Assembly (NCBI RefSeq): GCF_905147365.1
Contig: NC_056410.1
Location: 7,539,501-7,603,500, forward strand
Direction: 5' to 3'
DNA length: 64,000 nucleotides
Origin: Aricia agestis
Lineage: Eukaryota > Arthropoda > Insecta > Lepidoptera > Lycaenidae
The notes beneath the pieces were generated by a model. That model saw only the letters and a list, made by a program, of their open reading frames with translations, was not told where the DNA came from and ran no database searches. The position numbers and the translations under genes are program-made. This document shows, one piece after another, positions 48,298-60,065 of the stretch; within the stretch, counting starts at the first letter, position 1; the number at the start of each line of letters is the position of its first letter.

Positions 48298-49202
48298 CTG
48301 AAATAAATAAATACTTATTAGTATCTAATTACGCCTATTATTGTCAGTATTGTGTTGTCTTCTTGAGTATAATATCTATTCACTATCGCTTAGGATTGGC
48401 TTGCATCAAAAACAACCAATCAACAATGCTAGTCAAAACTAAATGGTAAACTTCTGTCAAAAACCTCAGAAACCGGCATTAGTAATAGTTTCAACGTAGA
48501 CAGTATTAATAATAATCAAAGCATCAATTTGGTTCCAATCAAAGTCAATAAATAATAATTAAAATATTGGAATGACGAATAAATAACAGAACAGAATTAC
48601 TGGACTACCGCATAGTTTACAACACGATCTCCTTTTATTTTGAGTAAACTGATATACTGAAATGCTTGCTAAAATGAATAATAATATGCAACCCATGTCT
48701 TAAATATGATTTGAAAATTGAAAGATGCATCGTTGCGTAAAGGGAATTTCTTAAGAGCTGCCAAGGAACTATGGGTTTTTGGGACGAATGAACAAAGCGA
48801 TAAAATCACATAATAATATTATGCTAAAACATAAAATATATAACTGATCATATTGCTTATCCTGCAAATGCAGCCATTGTGCTTTAGAAAGCGATGTTAG
48901 ACACACACAGTTAAGCTTTAAGCTTTGAAATAGGATAATATTATGTGGAACATGATCTACTTCAGTATTAAGCCTGTTAACGACATAGGGTTGATTTCTA
49001 GTTTCGAAATACATTATTGATCTTATATAGAACTACTGATGCAATAAATTCAATGAATAAATTCTGTGTCTTTTCTTTGGCTCAAGTTTTTTCATCGAAA
49101 TGGGTTCAGAGGTTTGATCATGAAAAGGTAACAAACACACATTTATAATAGCATACACTGATGATGAATCATAAAATTTATCGCAGATAACTCAAATTCT
49201 AA
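48298..49202. other. Probable first AGMO intron, no feature recognised
   Basis: AT-rich sequence upstream of the start exon. No core promoter elements with a following donor were found close to the ATG exon, and the exon is preceded by a good acceptor. 49328-49790 is likewise empty. Confidence 0.45.
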
Positions 49203-49327
49203 GGGCCTGTTTCACCACTTCCTGATAAGGCTATCCACCAATTAACTTGACAGATCAAGTATGGAGAATCTGTCAAAAAAGTTGTGAATAGCCTATTAGG
49301 CACTTTATCAGAGAGTGGTGAAACATA
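49203..49327. mobile_element. MITE, GGCCTGTTTCACCACTTCCTG family, copy 2
   Basis: GGGCCTGTTTCACCACTTCC and AGAGAGTGGTGAAACA ends with AACTTGACAGATCAAGTATG inside. A short deletion follows CCTGATAA on the left. Confidence 0.8.
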
Positions 49328-49793
49328 TCCTAAAACTGGCAAAATTACTGAGGCATCATCTGGTGAGTAATTATTAATTAAGTACCAATTTAATTACCCA
49401 CCAGAGAGCCGTACTTTAAACAATCGTTAAATAATATTACATTAAAATATTCGTAATCCTTAATATAATAGTCATTAAATGTTATAAATTTTTTAATATA
49501 TCTTATCAAAGCTTACAAGACTTATTGTATATATAATAATATATAGTTAGAAATGTTAGAGCTATTTTATTTAATAATAATGAAATGTAACTTTGATCAT
49601 AATACTATTAGATTTTTTAAATAGGTAAGTTCGAAATGTGATGTATGTAACTCAGTTAAGTGAGTAGGAAAAAATTGGAAACTTTCCTTTGTAGTTAAAA
49701 CTCAATAGGTGAATGGAAATAACGCGACTGGGTACCTAATTTCACATTTTATATAAAGTTTTGTACCTCGATTAATTTTTTAAACTTTAGCCT

Positions 49794-49997
49794 TAGGGTA
49801 AAGCCAAACGAGCGTAATTTGTGAGTTGTGAGTCGCAGAATTTCGGCTGGCAGAAATTCTGCTGCATTCAGTTTCATACAAATCTGTTTGATTCACACGA
49901 GCGTAATTTTGTATCATGATTTATATGAAAAGATATTTACGCGACCGTAATTCTTCGACTCACAACTCACAAATTACGCTCGTTTCGCTTCACCCTA
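49794..49997. mobile_element. Fold-back MITE, AGGGTGAAGCCAAACGAGCG family, copy 1
   Basis: TTAGGGTAAAGCCAAACGAG and complement at the right end (CGTTTCGCTTCACCCTAA). GTGAGTTGTGAGTCGCAGAA pairs with TTCTTCGACTCACAACTCAC. Copy 2 is at 51386-51591. Confidence 0.8.
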
Positions 49998-50014
49998 AAG
50001 GTGTCTTCCATCGT

Positions 50015-50340
50015 CGCGCAAAGCGACCGTGACCGACAAAAATCCAAATACAATGCCACTTCATGACATACGCTAGGCTTTCATTTTGCTCTACGACAGT
50101 GACAAAGCAGCGGTGGCATGTGACGCTAAACCTATACCTTATGCGGGCTCTACACTCGCGGTCGAATTGCGGCGTGAACGCGATGCGTACAAATACGAAG
50201 CCGCGAAGTGCAAACACGAAGCTGCGAAACCCTCCACACTAGCGGTTTGCTGCCTTCGCGGGCTTTTACGCCGCATGTGTAGAGCCCGCATTAAAAAGAG
50301 GCATTTTATTTGAATTTTGTCGGTCGCGGTCGCTTGCCGC
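50015..50340. mobile_element. Fold-back element with GCGACCGNGACCGACAAAAA ends, copy 1
   Basis: GCGACCGTGACCGACAAAAA (50022) is inverted at 50312-50334 (TTTTGTCGGTCGCGGTCGC). A smaller MITE is inserted inside (50141-50291). Copy 2 follows at once. Confidence 0.7.
50141..50291. mobile_element. Nested MITE with 15-bp perfect TIRs
   Basis: ATGCGGGCTCTACAC (50141-50155) and GTGTAGAGCCCGCAT (50277-50291). The GC-rich interior has GCGAAG/CTTCGC words. No clear target duplication. Confidence 0.8.
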
Positions 50341-50369
50341 GTTGATTGGAAAGGTGGCTTTAGGATCTT

Positions 50370-50610
50370 TGCCGCGAGCGACCGCGACCGACAAAAATTC
50401 AAACAAAATGCCATTTTATGACATAGGCTATTGGTTTCATTTTACTACGCCACTAGCTTTTACGCCGCCGCCGCGGTAGCGTGGGTCGCCAGTTCGCCAC
50501 ACAAATGTCAGTAGAAAATGATACCTATAGGGTACACTTTCGTGTTCTGAGAGTGTATGTCATAGAAAAGCATTTTATTTGAATTTTTATCGGTCGCGGT
50601 CGCTCGCGTC
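50370..50610. mobile_element. Fold-back element with GCGACCGCGACCGACAAAAA ends, copy 2
   Basis: GCGAGCGACCGCGACCGACA at 50372 and its inverse TCGGTCGCGGTCGCTCGC ending near 50608; AAATGCCATTTTATGACATA is inverted at 50560-50580. Confidence 0.7.
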
Positions 50611-50947
50611 ATATATTCGAAAACCACCCGAACGGTACATTAAGAAGTTAAGCTGATTTTCAGCGATAACTGGCACTAAGGATACGAGTTTAACTAGAAC
50701 GTGAAAAACTTCATAACTAGTTTATGGAAACGGAGTTTCAGTAGGTACACGTGTAAGAATAATTTAAAAGTTGAAATTGCAAAAGTTTAAGATGGCTGCG
50801 ATATATTTCTGAAGTTTCCTTTTAAATTAAATCTGCGCCCTGATTCTGTTTGAATCCACCAATAAAACAGTCCAATGCAGTATCAAACAGAAAAATAGTG
50901 TTTTATTAATCTTCTTCCAAAATCCGAACATACAACGACTGACTATA

Positions 50948-51277
50948 CAGGGTGTAACAAAACTAAGTGATACTTAATACTTTAGGGCAGCGGTCCGTTT
51001 GCGGATCGCGAAAGGTCGAATCTCGGACCGCGAAATATTGTAATGTATTTTATATCAAGAATCAATTAATAGATAGATAAGGTATGCGTATACCTTTATT
51101 AATTAAAATAATATTTTAAAGCTACATAAGGCAAGTGTATTTTTTCTGGACCTCGTTAAAATTTTCCCTCAGTATCCGGACCTCACCTAAAATTAGTTGC
51201 CGACCCCTGCTTTAGGGTGTGTACGTGTTCCTTGTAGAGAGTTCACTGTGAAAGTGCAGCGCTGAAAGACCAAATAT
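50948..51277 (+). mobile_element. CAG-ended MITE, truncated and interrupted
   Basis: TA then CAGGGTGTAACAAAACTAAG matches the left half of 37365-37623 and continues after the inserted element as GGGTGTGTACGTGTTCCTTG to GCGCTGAAAGACCAAAT. The right arm is missing. Confidence 0.85.
50988..51209. mobile_element. hAT-like MITE with 8-bp target duplication
   Basis: Ends CAGCGGTCCG and CCGACCCCTG (inverse CAGGGGTCGG) fit the hAT pattern CAGNGGTC. The 8 bp CTTTAGGG at 50980-50987 is repeated exactly at 51210-51217. 222 bp, no coding capacity, contains GATCGCGAAAGGTCGAATCT. Confidence 0.9.
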
Positions 51278-51385
51278 ACTTTTGACCGATACACCACGAT
51301 ACACGTTTGACGTTGGTTTGGCATTTTATCTTAATTTATGCCATTTGAGACTGCATTGAAAGTCGAAAACTAATTGGAGCCAGAA

Positions 51386-51591
51386 TAAGGGTGAAGCTAA
51401 ACGAGCGTGATTCTGTGAGTTGTGAGTCGCAGAATTTCGGTTGGCAGAAATTCTGCTGTTTCTTATAAAATTCCTATTTCATTCACATGAGCGTAATTTT
51501 GTAAGTCATGATTTGTATAAAAAATAAATTACGCGACCAAATTCTGCGACTCACGTCTCAAAATTACGCTCGACGTTTGGCTTCACCCTAA
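51386..51591. mobile_element. Fold-back MITE, AGGGTGAAGCCAAACGAGCG family, copy 2
   Basis: AAGGGTGAAGCTAAACGAGC to CGACGTTTGGCTTCACCCTA, with the same GTGAGTTGTGAGTCGCAGAA block as copy 1. Confidence 0.8.
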
Positions 51592-51699
51592 TGTAAGGTT
51601 AATTTAGCAGAATCGGTGTATTTATTTTTATAATTAATTGTTTTATATAAACAGGTGTTTAATATCACTTTACATTTTAATAATTTTGTACTTAATGTA

Positions 51700-52566
51700 G
51701 AGGAACGTAACCAAATATGGGCTACCATTTTGTTTTTGCCTGATAAATAAAAAGCGATTAAAAAATTAGCTATTTTTTGGCGTCGAAATAATCACGCATT
51801 TATTTTTAAAGCCCTCAATTACCATCTTTTGTTCTTATTTTTATCATATTTTATTATTTTGAGCATTAACCAGAAAATTAAAATGGACGTTAAATATGGA
51901 CATGGTACTAAAATATGGGCTATAAATGGAAACCTATAAATATATTGTACAAAAATAATAATTATAGGTGTCAGGAGCCTCTTTTGCTATAGTGGCATCT
52001 GATTCAGTGTCTAAATCAAATTGCATATTATCTTCTTTACCTTTACTTTTCATATTTCCTATATTTTTTTCTTTTTCTTAGGTTTCTTATATTTTATATT
52101 AATTATCTATTTTATTTTCTTCTTATTTGGTTAGAGTTGAAGTTATAACCTAGGCTTTAGTAGCTTTTATGGATTTATTAGATTTCTTTCTATAGGACCA
52201 CAGACATAGCCCATATTCGAAATTTTCTACCAAAATCATCATGATCGTGTACATTACAAATCATGTACAGAAAGCATCAAATCGACTAAAAACCGTAAAA
52301 TTAAACTTGTGGTCTACAAAAAGCAATAACAGTATAATTCACAAAAAATTTTTATTATTTAAATAACTCATTGATTTGTACCACCGAAATTTTTTCGACA
52401 GCAGCAATATAAGTATGGCCAAAACTAGCGACAGCGCACGAGTTACTTTCGAAAATGAGTAATTGCGGTGTCAAAGAGAATAAATGCGATGTCTTTTGAT
52501 TGTAGGTTTTCGAGAAGTTTCGCTAGCCCATAATAAAGTACTAGCCCACATTTGCTCACTTTACTG
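51700..52566. mobile_element. Decayed pogo-like DNA transposon
   Basis: The right end TAGCCCACATTTGCTCACTT then TACTG before TA gives the terminus CAGTAAAGTGAGCAAATG; the left end (AACGTAACCAAATATGGGCTA) is a diverged inverse. ATATGGGCTA words recur inside both ends. Minus-strand sequence between them is a broken transposase tail. CAGT termini and a TA target fit pogo/Tigger elements. Confidence 0.5.
51926..52215 (-). pseudogene. Remnant of a pogo-like transposase C-terminus
   Basis: The minus strand reads YRKKSNKSIKATKA, stop, VITSTLTK, stop, EENKIDN, stop, and after more stops NMKSKGKEDNMQFDLDTESD then ATIAKEAPDT. A basic stretch, a LTSTP-like word and an acidic tail are the usual order in DDE_1 (pogo/CENPB-type) transposases. 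Homology is inferred by pattern, not searched. Confidence 0.4.
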
Positions 52567-52789
52567 TAATAATACGACTTTGTTTAATATTGTAAATTGT
52601 AATACATATTATTTTAAACCTAAGTGTAAGTTAATTGAACTTTCAATATTATGTGGAAAATAATTATTCATATTTTGTTTTAAATTGTTTAAGGTCCATG
52701 GCCGGTTTTCTTTCAGTTGCCCAACTATAGATCATAATAGATGGAAAGATATGAGGCAATCTTCTCAAATTCTAAACAATCTATACTAA

Positions 52790-53167
52790 TATTATAATTC
52801 TGATTTCTGAGGAAAATGTGGAAAAAAACGGGAGAAATTATTTAAAAGGGCTCATTTGAACACGCTAATGTCAGGAACTACTGCCGATTTGAAAAATTCT
52901 TTCAGTGTTAGATAGTCCATATTTTATCGAGGAAGCCTATATTTTATCACGCTAAGACTAATAGGAGCGAAGAAATAGAGGAAAATGTGGAAAAAACGGG
53001 AGAAATTATTTGAACTTATCCCACGAACTTCTGGAGCAATTTTAATGTTTTTTGGCACAGGTAAGAAGTAGACCACGTAAAGGATTATAGGCTATTTTTG
53101 TGGACTAATTTGTCTGTGAAATATCTAATTTACGCCGTACACGAGCGAAGCCGCGAAGAACGTCTAG
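52790..53167 (+). mobile_element. Helitron-like element, short member of the 174-bp-unit family
   Basis: TCTATACTAATATTATAA after A, CTAG (53164-53167) before T, ending GCGAAGCCGCGAAGAACGTC then TAG. It has two internal units instead of three. Confidence 0.75.
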
Positions 53168-54535
53168 TATAATATAATAATGTTATTAATTTTGCAAGTT
53201 ACACTAAATTGTAATTGCTTAGATAGTTCATTCAACCGATAATATAAAACTAAACATGACCCCCCGTATCGAGGATCTTTGGCTTTTCTTATCTTTATTT
53301 TTAATTAAGAGTAAATGTTGTGCAACATTAAGTAATATTTATTGTATTAAATCAATTTCTAATATTGTTTTATCGTTACAAAATTTATTTTCTGAAGACT
53401 AAGGAGCCGGGAAATAAATAAAAGCTTTGAAAAAGTTGTACCAAGGTAAAATATCTCATGCATATAAAAAATATCTCATACGTATTCGCTTGGCTTGTTA
53501 TAACTATTATAAATAAAATTTGTTTCATTTAAGTATACAAAAATAGCGAAACGTAATATTTAAAAAATAAGGTTACGTAGTAAATAATGTAATTTAGAGT
53601 ACTTTGAGAAAGATAATGTATTTCTTTTAATTAAACCTAACCTAATTTGCTATTAGATTGTCATTTCCAAAACCTTCGGTAAAGTACTATGAGCCGCATC
53701 GGTGCCACGGTTAACTTCTAACTCGACTATAAATAAAAGTAATTGGACTACATATCGTAGTCCAATTACTTAATTATATAATTATTTTACATAAATTTAG
53801 CAGAGGCTATTGATATACTATATAAAGTACTTAATTTATAAAACTATATTATGTTTTTATTAGTATTAACCCTGGGCCTTTGCCACTGCTTAGCATAAAA
53901 GCAGACAGAAGCATAGACTACGCAAGGAATTGTAAAGGTGGCTTCGTCCGATCCACGTTCTAACTTGGCTATAGGTTTCATTTTTACCGATATTGGTGTA
54001 TCTGTCGCAGCCGTTTAAATAGCCGTTCAATCAAACAGCTAGCCCTTTGACTGAACAACGCCATTCAATCATTTAAACCAGTCGGCTGCGACATATCGAC
54101 CGAAGCCGACAGGTGGCCGCCGCCGCCTGGTAACAAAAAATTACACCTAGATTCCTAATACAGGATTTTTTTTAAATATTTGTATGTCGCGATCTCGTGC
54201 GTATTTTACAATGATAATTAATAAGGGGTTTTCCAATATTATGGACTTTACAACTTTTTTTAATAAAATTAAAACCGTTTGAGATACCTATTTCAAAAAT
54301 TTTAGTATCGGATTGAAGTACAATGAAAACATTATTAAATGGAACTCGACTTTGCTCATATGGCCACCGATAATAAATCGATTATAACGTGTGCTGTGTG
54401 GCTTGTGGCGCCGTCCTTTTGAAAACTCATGCTGTCCAAGTCCATATCTTCTATATTCAAATTCATATTCAAAAATAATCCATAATCATGGCCAGTCTGC
54501 CTGTCTACTAGTTAGGGTGAGAATTACGATCGAAA
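53168..54535. other. No gene recognised; small inverted repeats
   Basis: AATTGGACTACATATCGTAGTCCAATT near 53740-53768 is a hairpin. TGTCGCAGCCG near 54003 is inverted (CGGCTGCGACA) near 54085 around TTTAAATAGCCGTTCAATCA, possibly a small MITE. The rest is unassigned. Confidence 0.5.
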
Positions 54536-54551
54536 ATCGGAGTTAACGCTC

Positions 54552-54994
54552 TTAAGAGGGCGACTAACTCCAAAAATCAAACATCGTCGTTCTCTCTTCA
54601 AACTCACGCCCGCCTTTCAATTGCCAGGTGAAAAAGAACGATGCGGATTCCTCGCCAAATGAGTTTTTTCTCAATAACTCGATAAATATACAACATTTTA
54701 AAAATCCGCTAGGTCGATCTCTCAATGATATATTTACATTTTATAGAATGTGTTAAAATATTAACATAGTTCAATGCACGGTTATGGCAATAAATGAAAA
54801 ATTCGTGAAAATTAGATGCATCTTTGTGATTTTTTTCTATCGAGAAAATTTTAAGATATCATGTTTTTGCTCAGATCGAATTTTCGGAAATATAATGTAG
54901 TATCTATTTTTAGAAAATGAAACAATTCGGCGCCTATTTTCAAGTATAAAAATGAATTATAAAATCGACACTTTAGGGTTAGTCGCCCCCTTAA
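54552..54994. mobile_element. TTAA-flanked element with GAGGGCGACTAAC ends
   Basis: TTAA at 54552-54555 and 54991-54994; ends AAGAGGGCGACTAACTCC and GGGTTAGTCGCCCCCTT. Co-linear with 32024-32454. No ORF. Confidence 0.85.
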
Positions 54995-55605
54995 GGTAGC
55001 GGCCACCGACTCCGATTTTCTGTAGTAAATTTTTAAGATTTGCAGACGTTGTTCGTTCGTGTTACGTGTACCTACTTCACCATGATGAAAATGTTATGTG
55101 TCCTGAATAAACTGACAGTGACAGTTCGATGTTAATTAAAAGGATGCGCCCACGAACTCAATTCAAAATTGTCAAGTCCCTAGTACTCACAAATGAACCC
55201 CTGAAGTTCCGAGTTTTGAGCCTAGCCTACAGGACCAGGAATTAAATAGGTATCTAATACCATGTAATTTAGGATATTATAATATTGTCAGTATTATATC
55301 TTTCAAGTAGGATGTTTATCTTAATATTTTCAGTGGATAAGTTATCTTTGATCTTGTTATTGACTCGTACACCTGAGATATTTGTTGTTGTACTAGGCAA
55401 CTAAACAATTTTCTATCTCTTCAACATATTATAATATATTGTGGCTTGTGGAACTATTATTAGTAGGTATATAGACAGTACTTAATAATTAAAATATTAA
55501 TAAGCCAAAGTTGAATCTGAAGCAAAATATATTATAGTTTCGTGATTTATCAATAGGATAATATAATATTACTGCAATATTTTCACACTAGACGCAGCAC
55601 TAGCA

Positions 55606-56103
55606 TGAGGAGTCCACACCGCCGTTTTTCCATACAAACGCTGTCCCCTGTTTCCTCCCTGGATAATGCCGGTAGAGTTATGATTTTTTTTCCTGAATAT
55701 CTATGGCCACTATTAGCATGTCCCTATGTTTTCTTTTTTTTCATAATTTTATTATTAAAAAATATGAGAACGTCCAAAAACCCAAAAAAATGGCAAGATT
55801 TTCCTCTGTGTTCAAACACCCAGAAAACAAAAACTGGCTATAATATACAAAAAAAAAAAACATAGGAACACAGCTCAAGCCTGGCTTTAATTCTTTATGA
55901 AAAAAGTACTTAAATCGGTTAAGTTTTGGAGAAGGAATCAGCGGACATCGAATCGAAGATTTTCTGTTCTTTTATTAGAACTTTTGTCGTGTTGTCTCCA
56001 TTGCGCTCTGCGGTGGGAGACTTGAGATTGGTGAGACAGCAATACATTTTCAAATACCCAATACCTATTTTCAATTTCTCTCGCCCCTGGTGTATCCTCT
56101 TAA
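55606..56103 (-). mobile_element. TTAAGAGGA-terminated DNA element, inverted copy
   Basis: GAGGAGTCCACACCGCC at the left and GGTGTATCCTCTTAA at the right. TTAA survives only at 56100-56103; the left one is TGAG. The internal order is the reverse of 15105-15585, and the half at 55925-56060 is more diverged. Confidence 0.8.
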
Positions 56104-56490
56104 CAACGTTCTCTAAATATTCTGATATGGCGTGTGCATTGTGCAACATGTCATGGTTTTTGGCTCGGATTGTTTATTGCATAGACATAATATAATGCTA
56201 GTTTATTGTATATGCTAGTGGTGCCCTCTGGCCTTTGTAATCCCTATTTAAATTAATTGAATGACTAGTAATTTAGCGTGTGTGGTAGGCATTAGGCGCG
56301 TTATTATCTAATAGTTCATAGTTGCAATTTATCAGTACAGACCTTGACGCTTGGCCCTTAGAATAAATTGTAATATTGTAAACAGGGGAAATGTGATAAC
56401 TGTACCCCACGCAATTCATCTTACACGTGTTAAAAACTTTCCTAACATTCAATGGCCCAAAAGTGACGTCCAAGTTACAATATTGTTTTG

Positions 56491-56833
56491 TTTTTTTTTT
56501 TTTTATGAAATAAGGGGGCAAACGAGCAAACGGATCACCTGATGGAAAGCAACTTCCGTCGCCCATGGACACTCGCAGCATCAGAAGAGCTGCAAGTGCG
56601 TTGCCGGCCTTTTAAGAGGGAATAGGGTAATAGGGGAGGGTAGGGAAGGAAAGGGAAGGGAATAGTTGAGGGTAGGGAAGGGAATAGGGTAGGGGTTAGG
56701 GGATTGGGCCTCCGGTAAACTCACTCACTCGGCGAAACACAGCGCAAGCGCTGTTTCACGCCGGTTTTCTGTGAGAACGTGGTATTTATCCGGTCGAGCC
56801 GGCCCATTCGTGCCGACGCATGGCTCTCCCACG
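56491..56833 (-). mobile_element. Poly(A)-tailed SINE-like element, copy 5
   Basis: T14 run then ATGAAATAAGGGGGCAAACG at the tail side and GCATGGCTCTCCCACG at the head. The purine-rich GGGAAGGGAATAG tract is expanded by about 40 bp relative to the other copies. Confidence 0.85.
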
Positions 56834-57735
56834 TATATGATTCCCTGTTTAGAGGCTTTTCCGTAACGTTGTGCACTGGGTTAAGGTGACGCCGCGTTAA
56901 AGTAAAAAACCGTGTTGGATATGTTTTAGATTGCTTGTTTTCTATGAGGGGCCGGCCCGGCCTCTGATAGAAAACAAGAAATGAAACAGCAAGAAACGGA
57001 AAGGGCGTAAGCGACAAAATGGTTTTTGTCGCGTAATTTAAAAACCATAAATATACTTCAAATAAACTATGGGTAATTTAAACTATGGGCACTTTGACAA
57101 AACTTCACTTCCAGTTTTGTCAGTCAAAGTGCAAACAGTAAGTGCAAAAACAAGTTGAGATGAATTGAGGATGAAATTCCCAGGAGCGAGATGTGCAGTA
57201 TTTGAAAGACGACAATTTTAGACATCACTGGACGAAGTGGGTAACTAATAATTTGAAAACTGTCGTTTTTTGCATATATGGAGGATTTCGATTCGGGAAA
57301 ATGATTTGAAATAAATAAAATGTGGATTCTATGTATAGCTAGATGATGAATTAGGTAAGTTACAAGGTTCAAATCATAGGAGAGAAATTGAGTGACTGCT
57401 CTGTTGTAAAATGTAAGTTACCCATTTCATCCAATCATGTCTTCAATTGGTGTGACCTAGTTCTCTAATAAGCGATTCAGACAGACATTTCGCACTCCAA
57501 TATCGGCTTCTTATAATAAAGTGTTTGACGCAGTTTGTAATTTCTCTTATCTTTATATTATTAACATGAAACAATATTATAATCCTTTGTTTCTTTCCAT
57601 TAATTAGCTCTGATTCTGCATTACACGTGCACGTAGTAAACCAAATCACAAGCACATCTCAAGAAAATACATAAGACATAGTTGAGTAAAAGTTGAGGAT
57701 TGGCGACACCTTTGCAAGCCCTTCGTTGCGTACTG
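56834..57735. other. No gene recognised
   Basis: A GC-rich imperfect palindrome TTGTTTTCTATGAGGGGCCG... at 56936-56978 is the only structure noted. Open frames here have no recognisable similarity. Confidence 0.45.
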
Positions 57736-57905
57736 TCAAAATCAAAATCAAAATCAAAAATATTTTTATTCGGAGTACTTAATTTTTTACAAAAACTTTA
57801 CCGAACGTCGATACTACGGTGCCTACCACCGGTTAGGGAACTAACCCGGCGAGAAGAACCGGCATAAGAAACTCGCACGGGGCCATCTTTTACTAAAAAG
57901 ATGGA
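57736..57905 (-). mobile_element. 3' end of the LINE family found at 1-1610
   Basis: On the minus strand: GTGCGAGTTTCTTATGCCGG, TTCTTCTCGCCGGGTTAGTT, ACCGGTGGTAGGCACC, then an A-rich stretch and a (GATTTT)n tail at 57760-57736. It is a typical 5'-truncated LINE insertion of about 170 bp. The tail motif differs from the (TTTA)n of the other copy. Confidence 0.85.
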
Positions 57906-59487
57906 AAATTACAATTTAAAACATATACAGTACAACTTACAACTTGTAGTGCACACTTTCCCTATTGGCCGCTACCAGATTAGAGCCTATTAGGACTTAT
58001 CACGGTCTAAAGTAGCCGTAGGTCATTTGCTTTTGAGTGTATGAAGTAGCAAAAACATCAAATATTAACTACTGGAATCTGAAAATCATTGCTTGATTGC
58101 AGAAGTTGTATGCGCGTTTTGCCACTGTGTCATAATATTTAAGCAATGTAATATTAAAACTATCATTACCAAAGAAAAAATAATTTTATTATATTTTAGA
58201 TTAAAGTTTAATGAATGTTATTAAATTTTGTTGTAATAAGGTACTTCCTAAGAAAATATAATGTTATTGATAAAACAAAATTTAAACATTAATTTAGTAT
58301 TCTAGGGTTCTCTTGTTAGCGTTAAAATCTTATCAGTATAATACCATGCATTAAATAAATCACCAAAAAAAAATCTTACATAAAAAAGTTAATAAGACCA
58401 ACAAAAAGAGCAAAGACAGCTGCGTCGTCTGGATGGTGTTGTCACTATTAGACAGTAAGACAGAACTGACGAATCGGCTGTAAGCATGGTACGAACAGCT
58501 GAGCAACGCATTGTCAACGTTCGCGCCGGCTGATATGACAAAATACTAGGTTGAAATGTTACAATTTTAAGGCCGAATTTTGCATAAAATATTACAGGAC
58601 GAATGTATTAAACAAAGTTAAAGAGCGATAATGAACCTTTAAAAAAAACTCACTTTTTGCTTATAACTTTTAATTTTTTTAATTTAGAGTAAAAAGTGAT
58701 AAAGACATATTTGTAGGCAAAATAATTTGCAATAAATTATGTCCTTACAATTTTTTTGCAAGACGTATAGTTTCCGAGATATCGCGAAAATAGTGTTGCG
58801 ACCCTTTTTTCAAGATGTCGGCCGGGGGACTAGGGTGGCGACCCCACAAACTTGAGGTTAAACTTCTATTGATCCCCCATATAAACCAAAAATAAAATTG
58901 CGTCCTCTAATAAATGCAAAGCAAATGTAACATTTCAATGGACTATACGTCAAACGTATCGAATTCGAGAACTCTTCTAAGTCAGCCTACTGTTTCGTTC
59001 TGTCTATTGTGGCATTGTGATGAATGAATGAACTACTTAAAAAAACATACTATTATTGTTAGGTATCAAAATATATACTCTGTATTCAATAATTATGTCT
59101 GGTAAAATAAAAAATATAACGTTCGGTAAAGTAACATTTCATACGGAACCCAAAAAATATGATATCTCTCTTCTAACAGTAGTATATTTATAATTTGCAA
59201 AATGTTATTGACCTAACTGATACCGAGGTGGTATCAATATGAATGATAATGATAATTAATTATAATAAACGATGCTCTATCACACTAACATTGTATGTAA
59301 TGATTAAATGGAATAATTGTAATTTGTATGAGAAGTACAATTATTGCCATCCATACATAATAATCATAATATTAAGATATTATATTAAATTGTAAAATTA
59401 GTAAAAAACAAAATGACTATTATTAGGTCTACATTTTTAGTCACTAAAGGAATAAAAAAGGATGAAAATGTTTTATTCCTATTAGGT
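57906..59487. other. Long stretch without assignable features
   Basis: AT-rich. The block 58640-58950 (with TATAGTTTCCGAGATATCGC and GGCGACCCCACAAACTTGAG) reads like an old transposon but has no ends I can define and no open frame. Confidence 0.4.
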
Positions 59488-59708
59488 ACGAGCTTTTGCC
59501 CGCGGCTTCGCTCGCGTTAAGAAGTATTATTTTATATACAAACTTTCATCCCCTATTTTAATCCCTTGGGGTTGGAATTTATCAAAATCCTTTCTTAGCG
59601 GATGCCTACGTCATATCATCTACCTGCATCAGCCCGATCCGTCCAGTGGTTTAGGCTGTGCGTTGATGATCACCATGTCAGTCAGTCACCTTTGAGTTTT
59701 ATATATTA
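59488..59708 (-). repeat. Helitron-like repeat, ACGCGAGCGAAGCCGCGGGC end, copy
   Basis: Same order as 28965-29190. It abuts the CTAG of the next element at 59709. Confidence 0.65.
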
Positions 59709-59998
59709 CTAGATGTCCCGCGCGGCTTCGCCCGCGTAAATTAGAAATTTTACAGAAACCGTAGCTACATTTTCCCATAAAAAATATTTCCCCCGTTTTT
59801 CCCACATTTTCCTGAGTTTCTTCTGTCGTATTAGTCTTAGAGTAATAATATAATATAACCTTCTCGATAAATGATGAGTCTTACTCGATAAATGATCTAT
59901 CTAACACTGAGATAAGTTTTTAAATCGGACCTGTAGTTTCTGAGATTGACGCGTTCAAGCAAACATACTCTTCAAGTTTATAATATTAGGTAGATATA
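59709..59998 (-). mobile_element. Helitron-like element, 174-bp-unit family, inverted
   Basis: CTAG at 59709-59712 then ATGTCCCGCGCGGCTTCGCC; one internal unit; the far end ATATTATAAACTTG approximates the family start. Confidence 0.7.
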
Positions 59999-60065
59999 GA
60001 TTTTTTTTTAATTATCGCTTGACAAACTCGAGTCTCGATCTAAAAGACTATGAAATGGTATAATA

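Noticed and set aside
58640..58950. Block that reads like an old transposon or gene fragment
   Set aside because: No open frame, ends or second copy in the window could be found, so it is not called.
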